Positions 32,925 to 43,075 of a DNA stretch of 64,000 bases are shown piece by piece. The DNA is taken from assembly GCA_029224785.1 (NCBI GenBank), contig JAQXVF010000040.1, positions 1 through 64,000 of the forward strand, read 5' to 3'. Positions within the stretch are counted from its first letter, which is position 1. Every line of letters begins with the position of its first letter. This DNA is from Bacillota bacterium. GTDB lineage: Bacteria; Bacillota; Clostridia; Oscillospirales; Oscillospiraceae. Under the pieces are notes generated by a model that searched no databases, was not told the DNA's origin, and saw only the letters and a list, made by a program, of their open reading frames with translations. The position numbers and the translations under genes were made by a program.

Positions 32925-35300
32925 ATGTTTGAACTATATGAAAAATCCATTCAAAAGCTGGAGCTGGATCAGATTTTGGAGCTGCTTGCCGGCTGTGCCG
33001 GCAGCGAAGAAGGAAAGCAGGCCTGTCGAAATCTGATGCCCACCTCCGATCTTGACGATGTGCGCAGTCTGCTGGAGCAGACCTCTGCCGCATCGGATCT
33101 GTGCACCCGGAAGGGTTATCCCTCTTTTTCCGATGTAAAAAACGTCTCCTCCTCTCTGGAACGGGCGGACCGGGGCGGCTGTCTCCAGCCTGTGGAGCTT
33201 CTGCACATTGCGTCCGTCCTTCGGGCCGCAAGAACAGTGAAGGCCTATTGTGCCGAAGATGAAAAGCCCACGGTGCTGGATCCGCTTTTCCACAGTCTGA
33301 CTGCCAACAAATATCTGGAGGACCGGATCTTCGGCGCCATTCTCTCCGAAGAGGAGATTGCCGATACCGCCAGCCCCGCGCTGGCAGACATCCGGCGGCA
33401 TATGCGGATCCAGTCCGGAAAGATCCGGGACAGTCTGCAGAAGGTCATCTCTTCTCCTGCGTATTCCAAGTATCTGCGGGAGCCTATCATCACCATCCGG
33501 GACGGAAGATATGTGGTTCCTGTGAAAAGCGAGTGCCGCGGAGAGATTCCCGGACTCGTCCATGACGTATCCTCCACCGGCTCCACCTTCTTTATTGAGC
33601 CTATGTCCGCCGTCAATGCCAACAATGAGCTGCGGGAGCTGGAGCTGAAAGAGAAAAAAGAGATCGAGCGGATCCTTTCCGAGCTTTCCGCGGAGGCTGC
33701 CTCCTACCGGGAGAGCATTGACATGGATGTGGTGCTTCTGACCCGGCTGGATGTGATCTTTGCCAAGGCCAGGTTGGGCTATCAGATGCGGGCATGGGCC
33801 CCCATCATGAACGATGAAGGAAAAATCGACCTGCGCAGCGCACGGCATCCGCTCATTGATTCCGCCAAGGTGGTGCCCATATCCCTGCATTTGGGTACGG
33901 ATTTTGACTCCATGATCATTACCGGACCCAACACCGGCGGAAAAACCGTCACCCTGAAAACCATTGGCCTTCTGACACTGATGGCCGAGTGCGGCCTGCA
34001 CATTCCCGCAGGGGACGGAAGCTGTCTCTCCACCTTCGACAGCATTCTGGCCGATATTGGTGACGAGCAGTCCATTGCCCAGAGCCTTTCCACGTTTTCC
34101 AGCCACATGAAAACCATTGTGGATGTGGTAGCCTCCTGCGACAGCCGGACCCTGGTCCTGTTCGACGAATTGGGCGCAGGTACTGACCCGGCAGAGGGTG
34201 CCGCCCTGGCGGTCGCGCTCATCGAATTCTGCCGGAAAATGGGAAGCCGTGTGGTAGCCACCACCCATTATGCGGAGCTGAAGCTGTATGCCATGCGGAC
34301 CCCCGGCGTCATCAACGCCTCCTGTGAGTTCAACGTAGAAACACTGCAGCCCACCTACAAGCTGCTCATCGGCATTCCCGGCAAGTCCAATGCCTTTGCC
34401 ATATCCCGAAAGCTGGGCCTGCGGGAGGACATTCTGAAGGAAGCTGCCGATCTGGTGGGAAAGAGTGACAAGGACTTTGAGGATGTGCTGTCCAAGCTGG
34501 AAAGCCAGCGGCAGCAGATGGAGGCAGCCCGTCTGGAGGCGGAACGGCTCCGTCAGGAAACCGCCAAAATCAAACAGCAGAGCGAAGAATACAATCTCCA
34601 GCTTCAGAAAGAGCGGGACAAGGCCATGGAGCAGGCCCGGAAAGAGGCAAAGGCCATCATTGACGATGCCCGGCGCACCGCCAATGCGGCCTCGGAAGAA
34701 CTGAAGGCTCTGCGCAAGCAGCTTCAGGACTCCGCCGACACTACCGGCCTGAACCAGCGGCAGGCAGAGATCCGCCGCAGCCTGAACGAAGCGGAAGACC
34801 GCATGAAGGCAAAGCAGCCCCAGCAGAAGCGTCCGGAGCCGAAGCGTCCCATCATGATCGGCGACACCGTAGAGCTTTTGAAGCTGGGGACCAAGGCCAG
34901 TGTCATCGCCATCCACAAGGACGGCACCTATCAGCTTCAGGCCGGCATCCTGCAGATCAAGGCAAAGCCCAGCGAGGTTTACCTGCTGGAAAACGACAAT
35001 CCCTATCAGGAAAAAGTCCGTCCTGCCCATTCCGGCAGGGAAATGCGGATGTCTGCCACGCCTTCCGAGGTGGATCTGCGGGGTATGGATACCGTGGAGG
35101 CAATCTGTGTTCTGGAGCGATATCTGGACGAGGCCATGCGGTCCAATCTCAAAAGCGTACGGATCATCCATGGCAAAGGCACCGGTGCTCTGCGCAGCGC
35201 CGTACAGCAGGAGCTTCGAAAGAACAAATTTGTCAAAAAATTCCGCCTGGGCGTGTACGGAGAAGGGGAGGACGGCGTTACCATCGCGGAATTCGATTGA
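32925..35300 (+). CDS. mutS2: Endonuclease MutS2
   Basis: TGPNTGGKTVTLKTIGLL, LFDELGAGTDPAEGAALAVALI, C-terminal Smr domain VRIIHGKGTGALRSAV. Confidence 0.96.
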   Translation: MFELYEKSIQKLELDQILELLAGCAGSEEGKQACRNLMPTSDLDDVRSLLEQTSAASDLCTRKGYPSFSDVKNVSSSLERADRGGCLQPVELLHIASVLRAARTVKAYCAEDEKPTVLDPLFHSLTANKYLEDRIFGAILSEEEIADTASPALADIRRHMRIQSGKIRDSLQKVISSPAYSKYLREPIITIRDGRYVVPVKSECRGEIPGLVHDVSSTGSTFFIEPMSAVNANNELRELELKEKKEIERILSELSAEAASYRESIDMDVVLLTRLDVIFAKARLGYQMRAWAPIMNDEGKIDLRSARHPLIDSAKVVPISLHLGTDFDSMIITGPNTGGKTVTLKTIGLLTLMAECGLHIPAGDGSCLSTFDSILADIGDEQSIAQSLSTFSSHMKTIVDVVASCDSRTLVLFDELGAGTDPAEGAALAVALIEFCRKMGSRVVATTHYAELKLYAMRTPGVINASCEFNVETLQPTYKLLIGIPGKSNAFAISRKLGLREDILKEAADLVGKSDKDFEDVLSKLESQRQQMEAARLEAERLRQETAKIKQQSEEYNLQLQKERDKAMEQARKEAKAIIDDARRTANAASEELKALRKQLQDSADTTGLNQRQAEIRRSLNEAEDRMKAKQPQQKRPEPKRPIMIGDTVELLKLGTKASVIAIHKDGTYQLQAGILQIKAKPSEVYLLENDNPYQEKVRPAHSGREMRMSATPSEVDLRGMDTVEAICVLERYLDEAMRSNLKSVRIIHGKGTGALRSAVQQELRKNKFVKKFRLGVYGEGEDGVTIAEFD

Positions 35301-35424
35301 TCATCCCCCTTGAATGTGCCCGAAACATGGCCCTTTCGAAAAACTGGTTGACATTTCGTCTGAATTTGATATCATATATGTAACAAATTCTGTGGGGCAT
35401 CCCACAGAGTAAGGAGTGGGAAAT

Positions 35425-35685
35425 ATGTTCAATAAGGAAGTCATCGTCCGTTGTGAGTCCGGTCTGCACAACAAGCAGGCTACATATTTTGTCCAGAAGG
35501 CCAATGAGTTTTCCAGCAGCATCTGGGTAGAATGTGACAACCGCAAAATGAACGCCAAGAGCCTGCTGGGCATTATGTCTCTCGACATCGTTACCGGCGA
35601 CGAGGTCACCCTTTCTGCCATGGGTTCGGATGCGGAAGAGGCCGTGCTGGCACTGGAACTGCTGCTTCAGCGGGATGTGTACTGA
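35425..35685 (+). CDS. HPr-family phosphocarrier-like protein with altered active-site loop
   Basis: ESGLHNKQATYFVQKANEF and MNAKSLLGIMSLDIVTGDEVTL align with HPr His15 and Ser46 regions. Confidence 0.9.
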   Translation: MFNKEVIVRCESGLHNKQATYFVQKANEFSSSIWVECDNRKMNAKSLLGIMSLDIVTGDEVTLSAMGSDAEEAVLALELLLQRDVY

Positions 35686-35700
35686 TATCGTTTGAACTGA

Positions 35701-35743
35701 TTCGCCTCAATGCTGCCACGGCGGCATTGGGGCGCTCTTTTTG
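35701..35743 (+). terminator. Terminator downstream of HPr-like gene
   Basis: CGCCTCAATGCtgccacggcGGCATTGGGGCGctcttttt. Confidence 0.7.
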
Positions 35744-35752
35744 GAGGGAAAC

Positions 35753-37624
35753 ATGACCTTTGAAGAATTGAAAACCAAGGCGCTGTCCCTGCCTTACGAG
35801 CCTGGTGTGTATATCATGCGGGACAAGACCGACCATGTCATCTACGTGGGAAAAGCAAAAAAGCTGAAAAACCGGGTCAGTCAATACTTCCAGGATACGG
35901 CCTCCCACAGCCCAAAAACCCGGATGATGGTCAGCAAAATCCACCATTTTGACGTGATCGTTGCTGCGTCCGAGTTTGAAGCCCTGGTGCTGGAGTGTTC
36001 CCTCATCAAGCGTTACCTTCCGAAGTACAACATCCTTCTGAAGGATGACAAGGGATATCCCTTTGTCCGGCTGAATATGAAAGATCCGTATCCCACCATC
36101 ACTTTGGTAAACCGCATCACCGATGACGGCGCGGAATACTACGGCCCCTACGGCAGCCGGGGTGTTACCTTTAAGGTGATCGAAACCGTAAAGCAGGCGC
36201 TGATGCTCCCCACCTGCGACCGGCAGTTCATCCAGAACTGGGGACACGGCAGGCCCTGCCTGAACTATCACATGAACCAGTGCAGCGGTTGGTGCGCTCC
36301 AGGAAAGACCCGGGAGCAGTACCTGGCGGTCATGGAGCAAGCCCGTCAGCTTTTTCAGGGAAAATACAAGCGTGTAGCGGATGACCTCCGGCAGGAAATG
36401 CTTGCCTGCGCGGAGAATCTGGAATTCGAGCTTGCCGCAAAACTCCGTGACCGCCTGAATGCGGTGGAGGCCCTGGGGCAGAAGCAGCTTGTCACTGCCG
36501 GAGCCCTGGCGGATACCGATGTCATCGGCTTTGCCCAGACCGAGGCAAAGGCCTGCTTTGCAGTGCTGCATTTTTCCGGCGGAAACCTGTTGGACAAGGA
36601 TTATGAGATCCTTCAGATCCCCGACGATCCGGCTTCCGCCGTCAGCAGTTTGATCAAGCAGTATTATCTCAGCCGGGGATTTGCCCCCAAGCGGATCCTG
36701 CTGCCCTTTGAGACGGAGGATATGGAACTGTTTGCACGGCTTCTGGAACAGCAGTTCGGACGAAAGACAAAGCTCCTGGTTCCTCAGCGGGGGGACAATG
36801 TGCGCATGGTGGAGCTTGCGGTCAAAAACGCTTTTGAAGAGGCGCAGCGGATTACCGGCAAGGAAGAAAAGCTGCGGGGAACTGTGGCACTGCTTGAAAA
36901 AATGCTTTCCGTGGACTCTGCCAATCGGATGGAATCCTATGACATTTCCAATATCTCCGGTACAGATATTGTGGCCGGGATGGTGGTGTTCGAGGATGGG
37001 AAACCGAAAAAGAATCGTTATAAGCGGTTCAAGATTGAGGGCCTTTCCGATCAGGATGACTATGCCTCCATGCGTCAGGTGATCCTGCGCCGGTTTGCCC
37101 GGCTGAAAGCTGGAGATGCCGGGTTCGACGAACGTCCGGATGTCCTTCTCATGGACGGCGGCGCCGTCCATGCCCGGACCGCTGAAGAAGCTCTGAGGGA
37201 ACTGGATCTGTCCATCCCCGTATTCGGTATGGTCAAGGACGACCGTCACCGCACAAGGGCGCTGGTGACCCCATCGGGCATGGAAATCTCCATTGACGGC
37301 AATCCTTCCGTGTTTGCCCTCATCGGCTCCATTCAGGAGGAGGTACACCGCTTTGCCATTTCCTATCATAGAAGCCTGCGCAGCAAGCGTCTGCGCTATT
37401 CGGAGCTGGACAGCATTGAGGGCATCGGTCCCAAACGGAAGCAGGAGCTGCTGAAAACCTTCCGCTCCCTCCAGGCCATGTCCGCCGCGACGCTGACGGA
37501 GCTGGAACGTGTCCTGCCCCGGGATGCGGCAGCCCATGTGTATGACCATTTTCATCAGAACAACCGGAAAGAAGAGGAATCCATATGCGAGTCATCAGCG
37601 GAAAAGCCAGAGGCATCGTCCTGA
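35753..37624 (+). CDS. uvrC: Excinuclease ABC subunit C
   Basis: LPYEPGVYIMRDKTDHVIYVGKAKKLKNRVSQYF; C-terminal IEGIGPKRKQELLKTF. Confidence 0.96.
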   Translation: MTFEELKTKALSLPYEPGVYIMRDKTDHVIYVGKAKKLKNRVSQYFQDTASHSPKTRMMVSKIHHFDVIVAASEFEALVLECSLIKRYLPKYNILLKDDKGYPFVRLNMKDPYPTITLVNRITDDGAEYYGPYGSRGVTFKVIETVKQALMLPTCDRQFIQNWGHGRPCLNYHMNQCSGWCAPGKTREQYLAVMEQARQLFQGKYKRVADDLRQEMLACAENLEFELAAKLRDRLNAVEALGQKQLVTAGALADTDVIGFAQTEAKACFAVLHFSGGNLLDKDYEILQIPDDPASAVSSLIKQYYLSRGFAPKRILLPFETEDMELFARLLEQQFGRKTKLLVPQRGDNVRMVELAVKNAFEEAQRITGKEEKLRGTVALLEKMLSVDSANRMESYDISNISGTDIVAGMVVFEDGKPKKNRYKRFKIEGLSDQDDYASMRQVILRRFARLKAGDAGFDERPDVLLMDGGAVHARTAEEALRELDLSIPVFGMVKDDRHRTRALVTPSGMEISIDGNPSVFALIGSIQEEVHRFAISYHRSLRSKRLRYSELDSIEGIGPKRKQELLKTFRSLQAMSAATLTELERVLPRDAAAHVYDHFHQNNRKEEESICESSAEKPEASS

Positions 37625-38133
37625 AAACCCCCAATGGGATGGAGACCCGTCCCACCATCGACCGGGTAAAAGAGGCGCTTTTCAGCATCATTCAGTTTGA
37701 CATCCCCACTTCCAGCGTGCTGGACCTGTTTGGCGGCACCGGGCAGTTGGGTATCGAAGCCCTGAGCCGTGGAGCAAAACGGGCAGTCTTTGTGGACAAT
37801 CGGGAGGAGGCCTGCAGGCTGATCCGGGAAAATCTGAAAAAAACCGGGATGGAGCAGGATGCTCAGGTCATTCGGGCGGATTATCTGGATTACCTGAACC
37901 GCTGCCGGGAAACGTTTGATATTGTTTTTCTGGATCCGCCTTATGCGGAAGTTTTTCTGGAAAATTCCCTGAAGCGGATAATTGAAATTGACATTTTGAA
38001 GCCTTCTGGTATAATAGTTACCGAAAGGCCCTTGGGAAAGGAACTTCCTGAAAGATTTTCCGGTTTTTCCAGATCAAAAGACTACCGATACGGAAAAGTC
38101 CTGCTGACCATATTCCGGAAAGAAACCGAATGA
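37585..38133 (+). CDS. rsmD: 16S rRNA (guanine966-N2)-methyltransferase RsmD
   Basis: MRVISGKARGIVLKTPNGMETRPTIDRVKEALFSII; DPPY motif. Confidence 0.94.
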   Translation: MRVISGKARGIVLKTPNGMETRPTIDRVKEALFSIIQFDIPTSSVLDLFGGTGQLGIEALSRGAKRAVFVDNREEACRLIRENLKKTGMEQDAQVIRADYLDYLNRCRETFDIVFLDPPYAEVFLENSLKRIIEIDILKPSGIIVTERPLGKELPERFSGFSRSKDYRYGKVLLTIFRKETE

Positions 38134-38150
38134 AGGGGCGTCCCACAGAT

Positions 38151-38642
38151 ATGAAAACAGCGATTTATCCCGGCAGCTTTGACCCGGTTACCAGCGGCCA
38201 CCTGAACATCATTCGCAGAGCCGCAAACATCTTCGATCATCTTATTGTTTGCGTCATGGTGAACGCAGGGAAGAATCCCCTTTTCTCTCTGGAGGAGCGG
38301 GTGGATCTGATCCGGCGGGTCACCTCCGACATTCCCAATGTGGAAGTGGACGGTTCTCAGGAGCTACTGGCGGAGTATGCCCGAAAACGGGGGAGCTGCG
38401 TCATTGTGAAGGGACTTCGTGCCGGCTCCGACTTTGAGAACGAATTCCAGATGGCCCTGATCAACCACAAGATCAATCCGACTCTGGATACCATGTTCCT
38501 TACGGCCGAGCATCAGTATATGTACCTGAGCTCCAGCACCGTAAAGGAACTGGCCCGTTATGATGTGGACCTTTCCGACTTCCTGCCGGAAGAGATTATT
38601 CCGGATTTTAAAGAAAGAATTCGTAACAGAAACCTGAAATAG
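38151..38642 (+). CDS. coaD: Phosphopantetheine adenylyltransferase
   Basis: AIYPGSFDPVTSGHLNIIRRAANIFD; YMYLSSSTVKELARY. Confidence 0.96.
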   Translation: MKTAIYPGSFDPVTSGHLNIIRRAANIFDHLIVCVMVNAGKNPLFSLEERVDLIRRVTSDIPNVEVDGSQELLAEYARKRGSCVIVKGLRAGSDFENEFQMALINHKINPTLDTMFLTAEHQYMYLSSSTVKELARYDVDLSDFLPEEIIPDFKERIRNRNLK

Positions 38643-38652
38643 GAGGAGAAAT

Positions 38653-39135
38653 ATGGAAAACTCGAAAGTGGAAGAGCTGTTAAACGAGCTGTACAGCATG
38701 ATTCAGGATGCCCGTTCCGTCCCTCTGAGCCAGGAAAAGTGCATCATTGAGCGGGAGCACGCCCTGGATCTCATGGAAGAAATCATGGGCAAGTGGCCGA
38801 CGGAGGTCCGGGACGCCCAGTCCATTCTGGCTGCCCGTACCGAGCTGATTTCTCAGGCACGCCGGGAGGGCGAGGGCATCATTCGCGGTGCCAAGGAGCA
38901 GGCAGACAAGCTGGTAACAGAGGAAGCCCTGTATCAGGAGTCCAAGCGCAGATGCGAGGAAATGGTGCAGCAGACCAAAGCCGAGATGACCCGGATCCAG
39001 GCCGCTGCTTACCAGTACCTGACCGAGTCCCTGAAGGAGACCGAGAAGGCCATTTCCGATTCTCTTGCCACTGTTGCGGGAACCCGCGAGAAGTTCCAGG
39101 CTCTGGTCGGTTCCAAGCAGGATTCCAAGGAATAA
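38653..39135 (+). CDS. Coiled-coil, DivIVA-like/H+-ATPase subunit H-like protein
   Basis: IIEREHALDLMEEI...ARREGEGIIRGAKEQADKLVTEEALYQESKRRCEEMVQQTKAEM coiled coil downstream of coaD. Confidence 0.75.
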   Translation: MENSKVEELLNELYSMIQDARSVPLSQEKCIIEREHALDLMEEIMGKWPTEVRDAQSILAARTELISQARREGEGIIRGAKEQADKLVTEEALYQESKRRCEEMVQQTKAEMTRIQAAAYQYLTESLKETEKAISDSLATVAGTREKFQALVGSKQDSKE

Positions 39136-39149
39136 GTATGCATTTTGGC

Positions 39150-39178
39150 AGTCCAAATATCCTTTGGACTGCTTTTTG
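39150..39178 (+). terminator. Terminator
   Basis: GCAGTCCAAATATCCTTTGGACTGCtttttg. Confidence 0.75.
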
Positions 39179-39198
39179 ATGGAAAAGGGGAGATTAAA

Positions 39199-40896
39199 AT
39201 GAATTATATGGATCGATATTCTGTATGGTGTCAGGCTGATCTGACAGAGGATATGAAGCAGGAGCTGGCTTCCATCGCCGGTGACGAAGAAGAACTGAAA
39301 AGCCGCTTCGGCAGCGATCTTCAGTTCGGAACCGCCGGAATGCGGGGCATCATGGGTGCCGGCAGCAACCGACTGAACCGTTACACCGTCCGCCGGGCTG
39401 CCCAGGGCATGGCTTCCTGGCTCTCCGGCACAGATCTGCCCAAAAAAGCAGCCATCGGCTACGATTCCCGTCACAACTCCCGGTTGTTTGCCGAGGTATG
39501 CGCCGTGGCTTTTGCGGAGGCCGGTATTTCTGTTTGGCTGTACGATCGGCTGGCGCCGACTCCGATGCTTTCCTACGCCGTTCGTGAGCTGGGCTGCGGC
39601 TGCGGTATTGTCATTTCCGCAAGCCACAACGCCGGTGCTTACAACGGTGTCAAGTGCTACGGGCCTGACGGCTGCCAGATGACCGACGAGCCTGCCGCCG
39701 TGGTGACTCAGAAAATCAGCCAGATCGCGTTTTTCCTGCCGGAGCAGAAGTCCTTTGACCAGTTCCTGCAGGAGGGGATGATCTCTTACATCCCGCAGCA
39801 GTTGTGGGAAAAATACTACGAAACCGTCATGGCGGAAGCCGTCAATCCGGAGGTGCTGGGCTCCGCCGGTTTGAACGTGGTGTATACACCCTTGTGCGGC
39901 ACCGGAAATGAGCCTGTCCGCACGGTTCTGGGACGACTGGGTGTGAATATCACCGTAGTATCCTGCCAGGAGCAGCCTGACGGCGATTTCAAGACCTGTG
40001 AGTACCCCAACCCGGAGACCGATGCCGCCCTGAACGAAAGCTACAAGGTGGCAAGAACGGCTCCCTGCGACGTGATTCTGGGCACCGACCCGGACGCAGA
40101 CCGTGTGGCCATCGCCGTACCCTCCGGAGACGGCTTCCGGAAGCTGTCCGGCAATGAGCTGGGCTTCCTCCTGTCTGACTATATTCTCCGTGCCCGCAGC
40201 GCCCGGGGAGATCTGCCGGAAGGCGCAGAAATCGTGCGCAGCATCGTTTCTTCCCCTCTGGCAGACAGGATCGCCGAGCACTACGGCGTGGCTGTGAAAA
40301 CTGTCCTCACCGGATTTAAGTACATCGGTGGTGAGATCCTGGAGCTGGAGGAAAAGGGCCAGCAGAACCGGTTTGTCTTCGGCTTCGAGGAGAGCTGCGG
40401 CTATCTGAAGGGCACCTACGCACGGGACAAGGATGCCGTGGTTGCCTCCATGCTGGTGTGCGAAATGGCTGCCTGGCTGAAGACTCAGGGAAAGACCATT
40501 CTGGATGCGCTGAACGAAGTGTATGACACCTACGGTTACTACCTGGCACACGTGCAGAGCATCGAACTGACCGGTGCCGATGCCATGGAGAAGGCTGCCA
40601 ATCTGATGACCAATCTCCGCACCAACCTGCCGGAGACCATCGGCGGCGCCAAGGTCACCGGTGTCCGGGACTACCAGTCCGGCATCGCACGGGACCTGGT
40701 ATCCGGAACGGAAAGCACCATCGATCTGCCCCGTTCCAACGTGCTGGAGATGCTCCTGGGCCAGTCCGGAAGCGTGATCGCCCGTCCCTCCGGAACCGAA
40801 CCCAAGGTGAAGTTCTATTACACCGCCGTCGGCGAGAGCCGCGAAGCCTCCCAGGCGCTTCTGGATGCCATGATCCGCCAGATGTCCGCCCAGTAA
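39199..40896 (+). CDS. Phosphoglucomutase/phosphomannomutase
   Basis: LQFGTAGMRGIMGAGSNRLN, VISASHNAGAYNGVKCYG, GTDPDADRVAI, RPSGTEPKVKFY. Confidence 0.93.
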   Translation: MNYMDRYSVWCQADLTEDMKQELASIAGDEEELKSRFGSDLQFGTAGMRGIMGAGSNRLNRYTVRRAAQGMASWLSGTDLPKKAAIGYDSRHNSRLFAEVCAVAFAEAGISVWLYDRLAPTPMLSYAVRELGCGCGIVISASHNAGAYNGVKCYGPDGCQMTDEPAAVVTQKISQIAFFLPEQKSFDQFLQEGMISYIPQQLWEKYYETVMAEAVNPEVLGSAGLNVVYTPLCGTGNEPVRTVLGRLGVNITVVSCQEQPDGDFKTCEYPNPETDAALNESYKVARTAPCDVILGTDPDADRVAIAVPSGDGFRKLSGNELGFLLSDYILRARSARGDLPEGAEIVRSIVSSPLADRIAEHYGVAVKTVLTGFKYIGGEILELEEKGQQNRFVFGFEESCGYLKGTYARDKDAVVASMLVCEMAAWLKTQGKTILDALNEVYDTYGYYLAHVQSIELTGADAMEKAANLMTNLRTNLPETIGGAKVTGVRDYQSGIARDLVSGTESTIDLPRSNVLEMLLGQSGSVIARPSGTEPKVKFYYTAVGESREASQALLDAMIRQMSAQ

Positions 40897-40917
40897 TACT
40901 CTATCGAGAATGTGATA

Positions 40918-40956
40918 CCCCCCTTTTGCAAAACCGCAGAAGGGGGGTATTCTGTT
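40918..40956. terminator. Bidirectional terminator
   Basis: ATACCCCCCTTttgcaaaaccgcAGAAGGGGGGTAT between convergent genes. Confidence 0.75.
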
Positions 40957-40957
40957 A

Positions 40958-42028
40958 TCAGAAGGAATCTATGATCTCCTGACTCATGGAGCGAATTACC
41001 TCCACGGCAAGATTCACCGTGGCTTCAAAATCATAATAGGAGGCAATGCCGTAATGGGAGTGGATGTAGCGGACCGGTACGCCGATCACCACTACAGGTA
41101 TTCCGTCCAGGGCAGTGTTGATGATGGCCCCGTTGTTACCGCCGCCTTCCCGGACGGAGGCCTGTACCGGGATCTGCTTTTCTTCCGCCAGATCCAGCAC
41201 ATAGCGCTGGTACCGAGGGGAGCAGATCACGGAAACATCCATAAACCGAAGCATGGGACCCTTTTTCAGCGCGGTCTGAATGGCATACGGCTCGGTAAAG
41301 GTATCATCTGCCGGGCAGCCCTCAAAGCAGATGGCGATTTTGGGCTTGACTCTGTTGACACCCACACGGATACCCCGTTCTCCCACTTCCTCCTGGGCGG
41401 ACATCAGCCCCACCAGATCCACCTTCAGATCCTCCTTCTCCAGGCGACGCAGAGTCTCCAGCATGGCGGCACAGCCGATACGGCAGTCAAAGCCCTTGCC
41501 GATCATCACATCCCGCTTATCGTCATACCGAAATTCCACATCGGACACCACAGGCTCTCCGATCCGGATACCGAAAGCATTCACCGCTTCATCATAGCTG
41601 GTGGCACCGATGTCTATGACCAGGGAGGAAAGGGACGGCAGCCTGGTCCTCTCCTCCGCCGTCATGAAGTGAACCGGCTTGGCAGCAATGACTCCGGGGA
41701 TGAACTCTCCCCATTTGTTCCGGACCAGTACCCTGGAGGATGGCAGAGCAGAGAGGTTCCAGCCTCCCAGCGTCACAAAGCGCAGGGTGCCGTTGGGTTT
41801 AATGGAATGCACCATGAATCCAACCTCGTCACCGTGAGCATCCAGCAAAAACACGGGCTTGTCCCCGGTATTGGCATTGCGGTATAGATAGAGGTTCCGC
41901 AGACAATCCTCTTCCAGTCTGTATTCCCCGGGTGCATATGCTCTGGCAGCAGCAACCGCCTGATCCTCAAACCCGGAGGGGGCTTTTGCGTTGGACAGCG
42001 CCTCGATCATTTTCAGAGCTTCTTTCAT
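40958..42028 (-). CDS. M42 family metallopeptidase
   Basis: LLDAHGDEVGFMVHSI, SAQEEVGERG, FEGCPADDT. Confidence 0.92.
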   Translation of the reverse strand: MKEALKMIEALSNAKAPSGFEDQAVAAARAYAPGEYRLEEDCLRNLYLYRNANTGDKPVFLLDAHGDEVGFMVHSIKPNGTLRFVTLGGWNLSALPSSRVLVRNKWGEFIPGVIAAKPVHFMTAEERTRLPSLSSLVIDIGATSYDEAVNAFGIRIGEPVVSDVEFRYDDKRDVMIGKGFDCRIGCAAMLETLRRLEKEDLKVDLVGLMSAQEEVGERGIRVGVNRVKPKIAICFEGCPADDTFTEPYAIQTALKKGPMLRFMDVSVICSPRYQRYVLDLAEEKQIPVQASVREGGGNNGAIINTALDGIPVVVIGVPVRYIHSHYGIASYYDFEATVNLAVEVIRSMSQEIIDSF

Positions 42029-42173
42029 ATGGATACTCCTTTCCCAATCCACTCATGTCAGAATATGGATTCAATGCAAATTATAGTGGAAAAACGGAGC
42101 AAGTCAATGAAAAAAAAGAGAAAAGGACGAAAACACAGAGATTTGCTCTTTTTTCCCTGGTCGGTTGTTTCGG

Positions 42174-42202
42174 CTCATAATGCTCCCACCGGCGCATAGG
42201 AT
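42174..42202 (+). promoter_or_regulatory. SigE-type promoter of spoIIIA operon
   Basis: CTCATA - 15 bp - CATAGGAT. Confidence 0.7.
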
Positions 42203-42220
42203 GTGGCAGGAGTGATGCAA

Positions 42221-43075
42221 ATGAGGTGTGCATGGGATGCATTGATGTCCATTCTGCCTGTCTCCTTCCGGGCGGAGGTGGATAAGCAGGGAAGGGATGG
42301 GCTTCGGGAACTGCGGCTTCGGCTGGACAAGCCACCGGAGCTTGTGTTTGCCGGCAGGCGGCAATGGCTGTCCGGCAGGGTGGAAAAGGACGACCTGGAA
42401 TACTGTGTCAATGTGGCGGGGAAATACTCTCCGTGGGCTGCGGCAGGAATCGGAGAAGGCTATCTGACCGCAAAGGGCGGTCACCGCATCGGGATCTGCG
42501 GGGAAACCGCCGAAAGCGAAAGGGGAAGGGTGAATTTTCGTTCCGTTTCTTCCCTCTGTATTCGAGTCGCCCGGGACATCCCCGGAATCTCTGCCGGAAT
42601 GGAGGGGCTTCAGGGGAACATTCTGATCCTGGGAAGGCCCGGAAGCGGAAAAACCACCCTCCTGCGGGACTACATCCGCCGGGAAAGCGAATGCATGGGA
42701 GCCCACATGGTCGTAGTGGACGAGCGATGTGAGATCTTCCCTTCATACGATGGCGTCCCGATGATGGACACCGGAAAAGCCACGGATGTACTCAGCGGCT
42801 GCGGCAAGGCCTGGGGCGTCGAATGTGCCCTGCGAACCATGAGCCCCGACCGGATCGCCGTTGACGAGATCACTGCAGCCGGAGACTGTGACGCGCTGCT
42901 GAAGGCTGGTCGCTGCGGCGTTCCCATCGTGGCCACCGCCCATGCCACCTCCATAGAGGACCTGCGGCTTCGTCCTGTTTACAAACCGCTGTATGAGAGC
43001 CGGCTGTTTGACTATGCTGTGATTCTGCAGCCGGATTCCGCCTGGAAAGGAGCGTACATTCGATATGATGCATAA
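42221..43075 (+). CDS. spoIIIAA: Stage III sporulation protein AA (ATPase); start uncertain (ORF opens at 42203)
   Basis: GRPGSGKTTLLRDYIRRES, VVDERCEIFP; first gene of the spoIIIA cluster. Confidence 0.93.
   Translation: MRCAWDALMSILPVSFRAEVDKQGRDGLRELRLRLDKPPELVFAGRRQWLSGRVEKDDLEYCVNVAGKYSPWAAAGIGEGYLTAKGGHRIGICGETAESERGRVNFRSVSSLCIRVARDIPGISAGMEGLQGNILILGRPGSGKTTLLRDYIRRESECMGAHMVVVDERCEIFPSYDGVPMMDTGKATDVLSGCGKAWGVECALRTMSPDRIAVDEITAAGDCDALLKAGRCGVPIVATAHATSIEDLRLRPVYKPLYESRLFDYAVILQPDSAWKGAYIRYDA

Noticed and set aside
32934-35171. 745-aa ORF antisense to mutS2
   Set aside because: Same codon-bias artefact; mutS2 motifs on the plus strand are decisive.
35606-37555. 649-aa ORF antisense to uvrC
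   Set aside because: Artefactual antisense frame; no recognisable domains.
38680-40551. 623-aa ORF antisense to coaD-downstream gene and phosphohexomutase
   Set aside because: Artefactual antisense frame.
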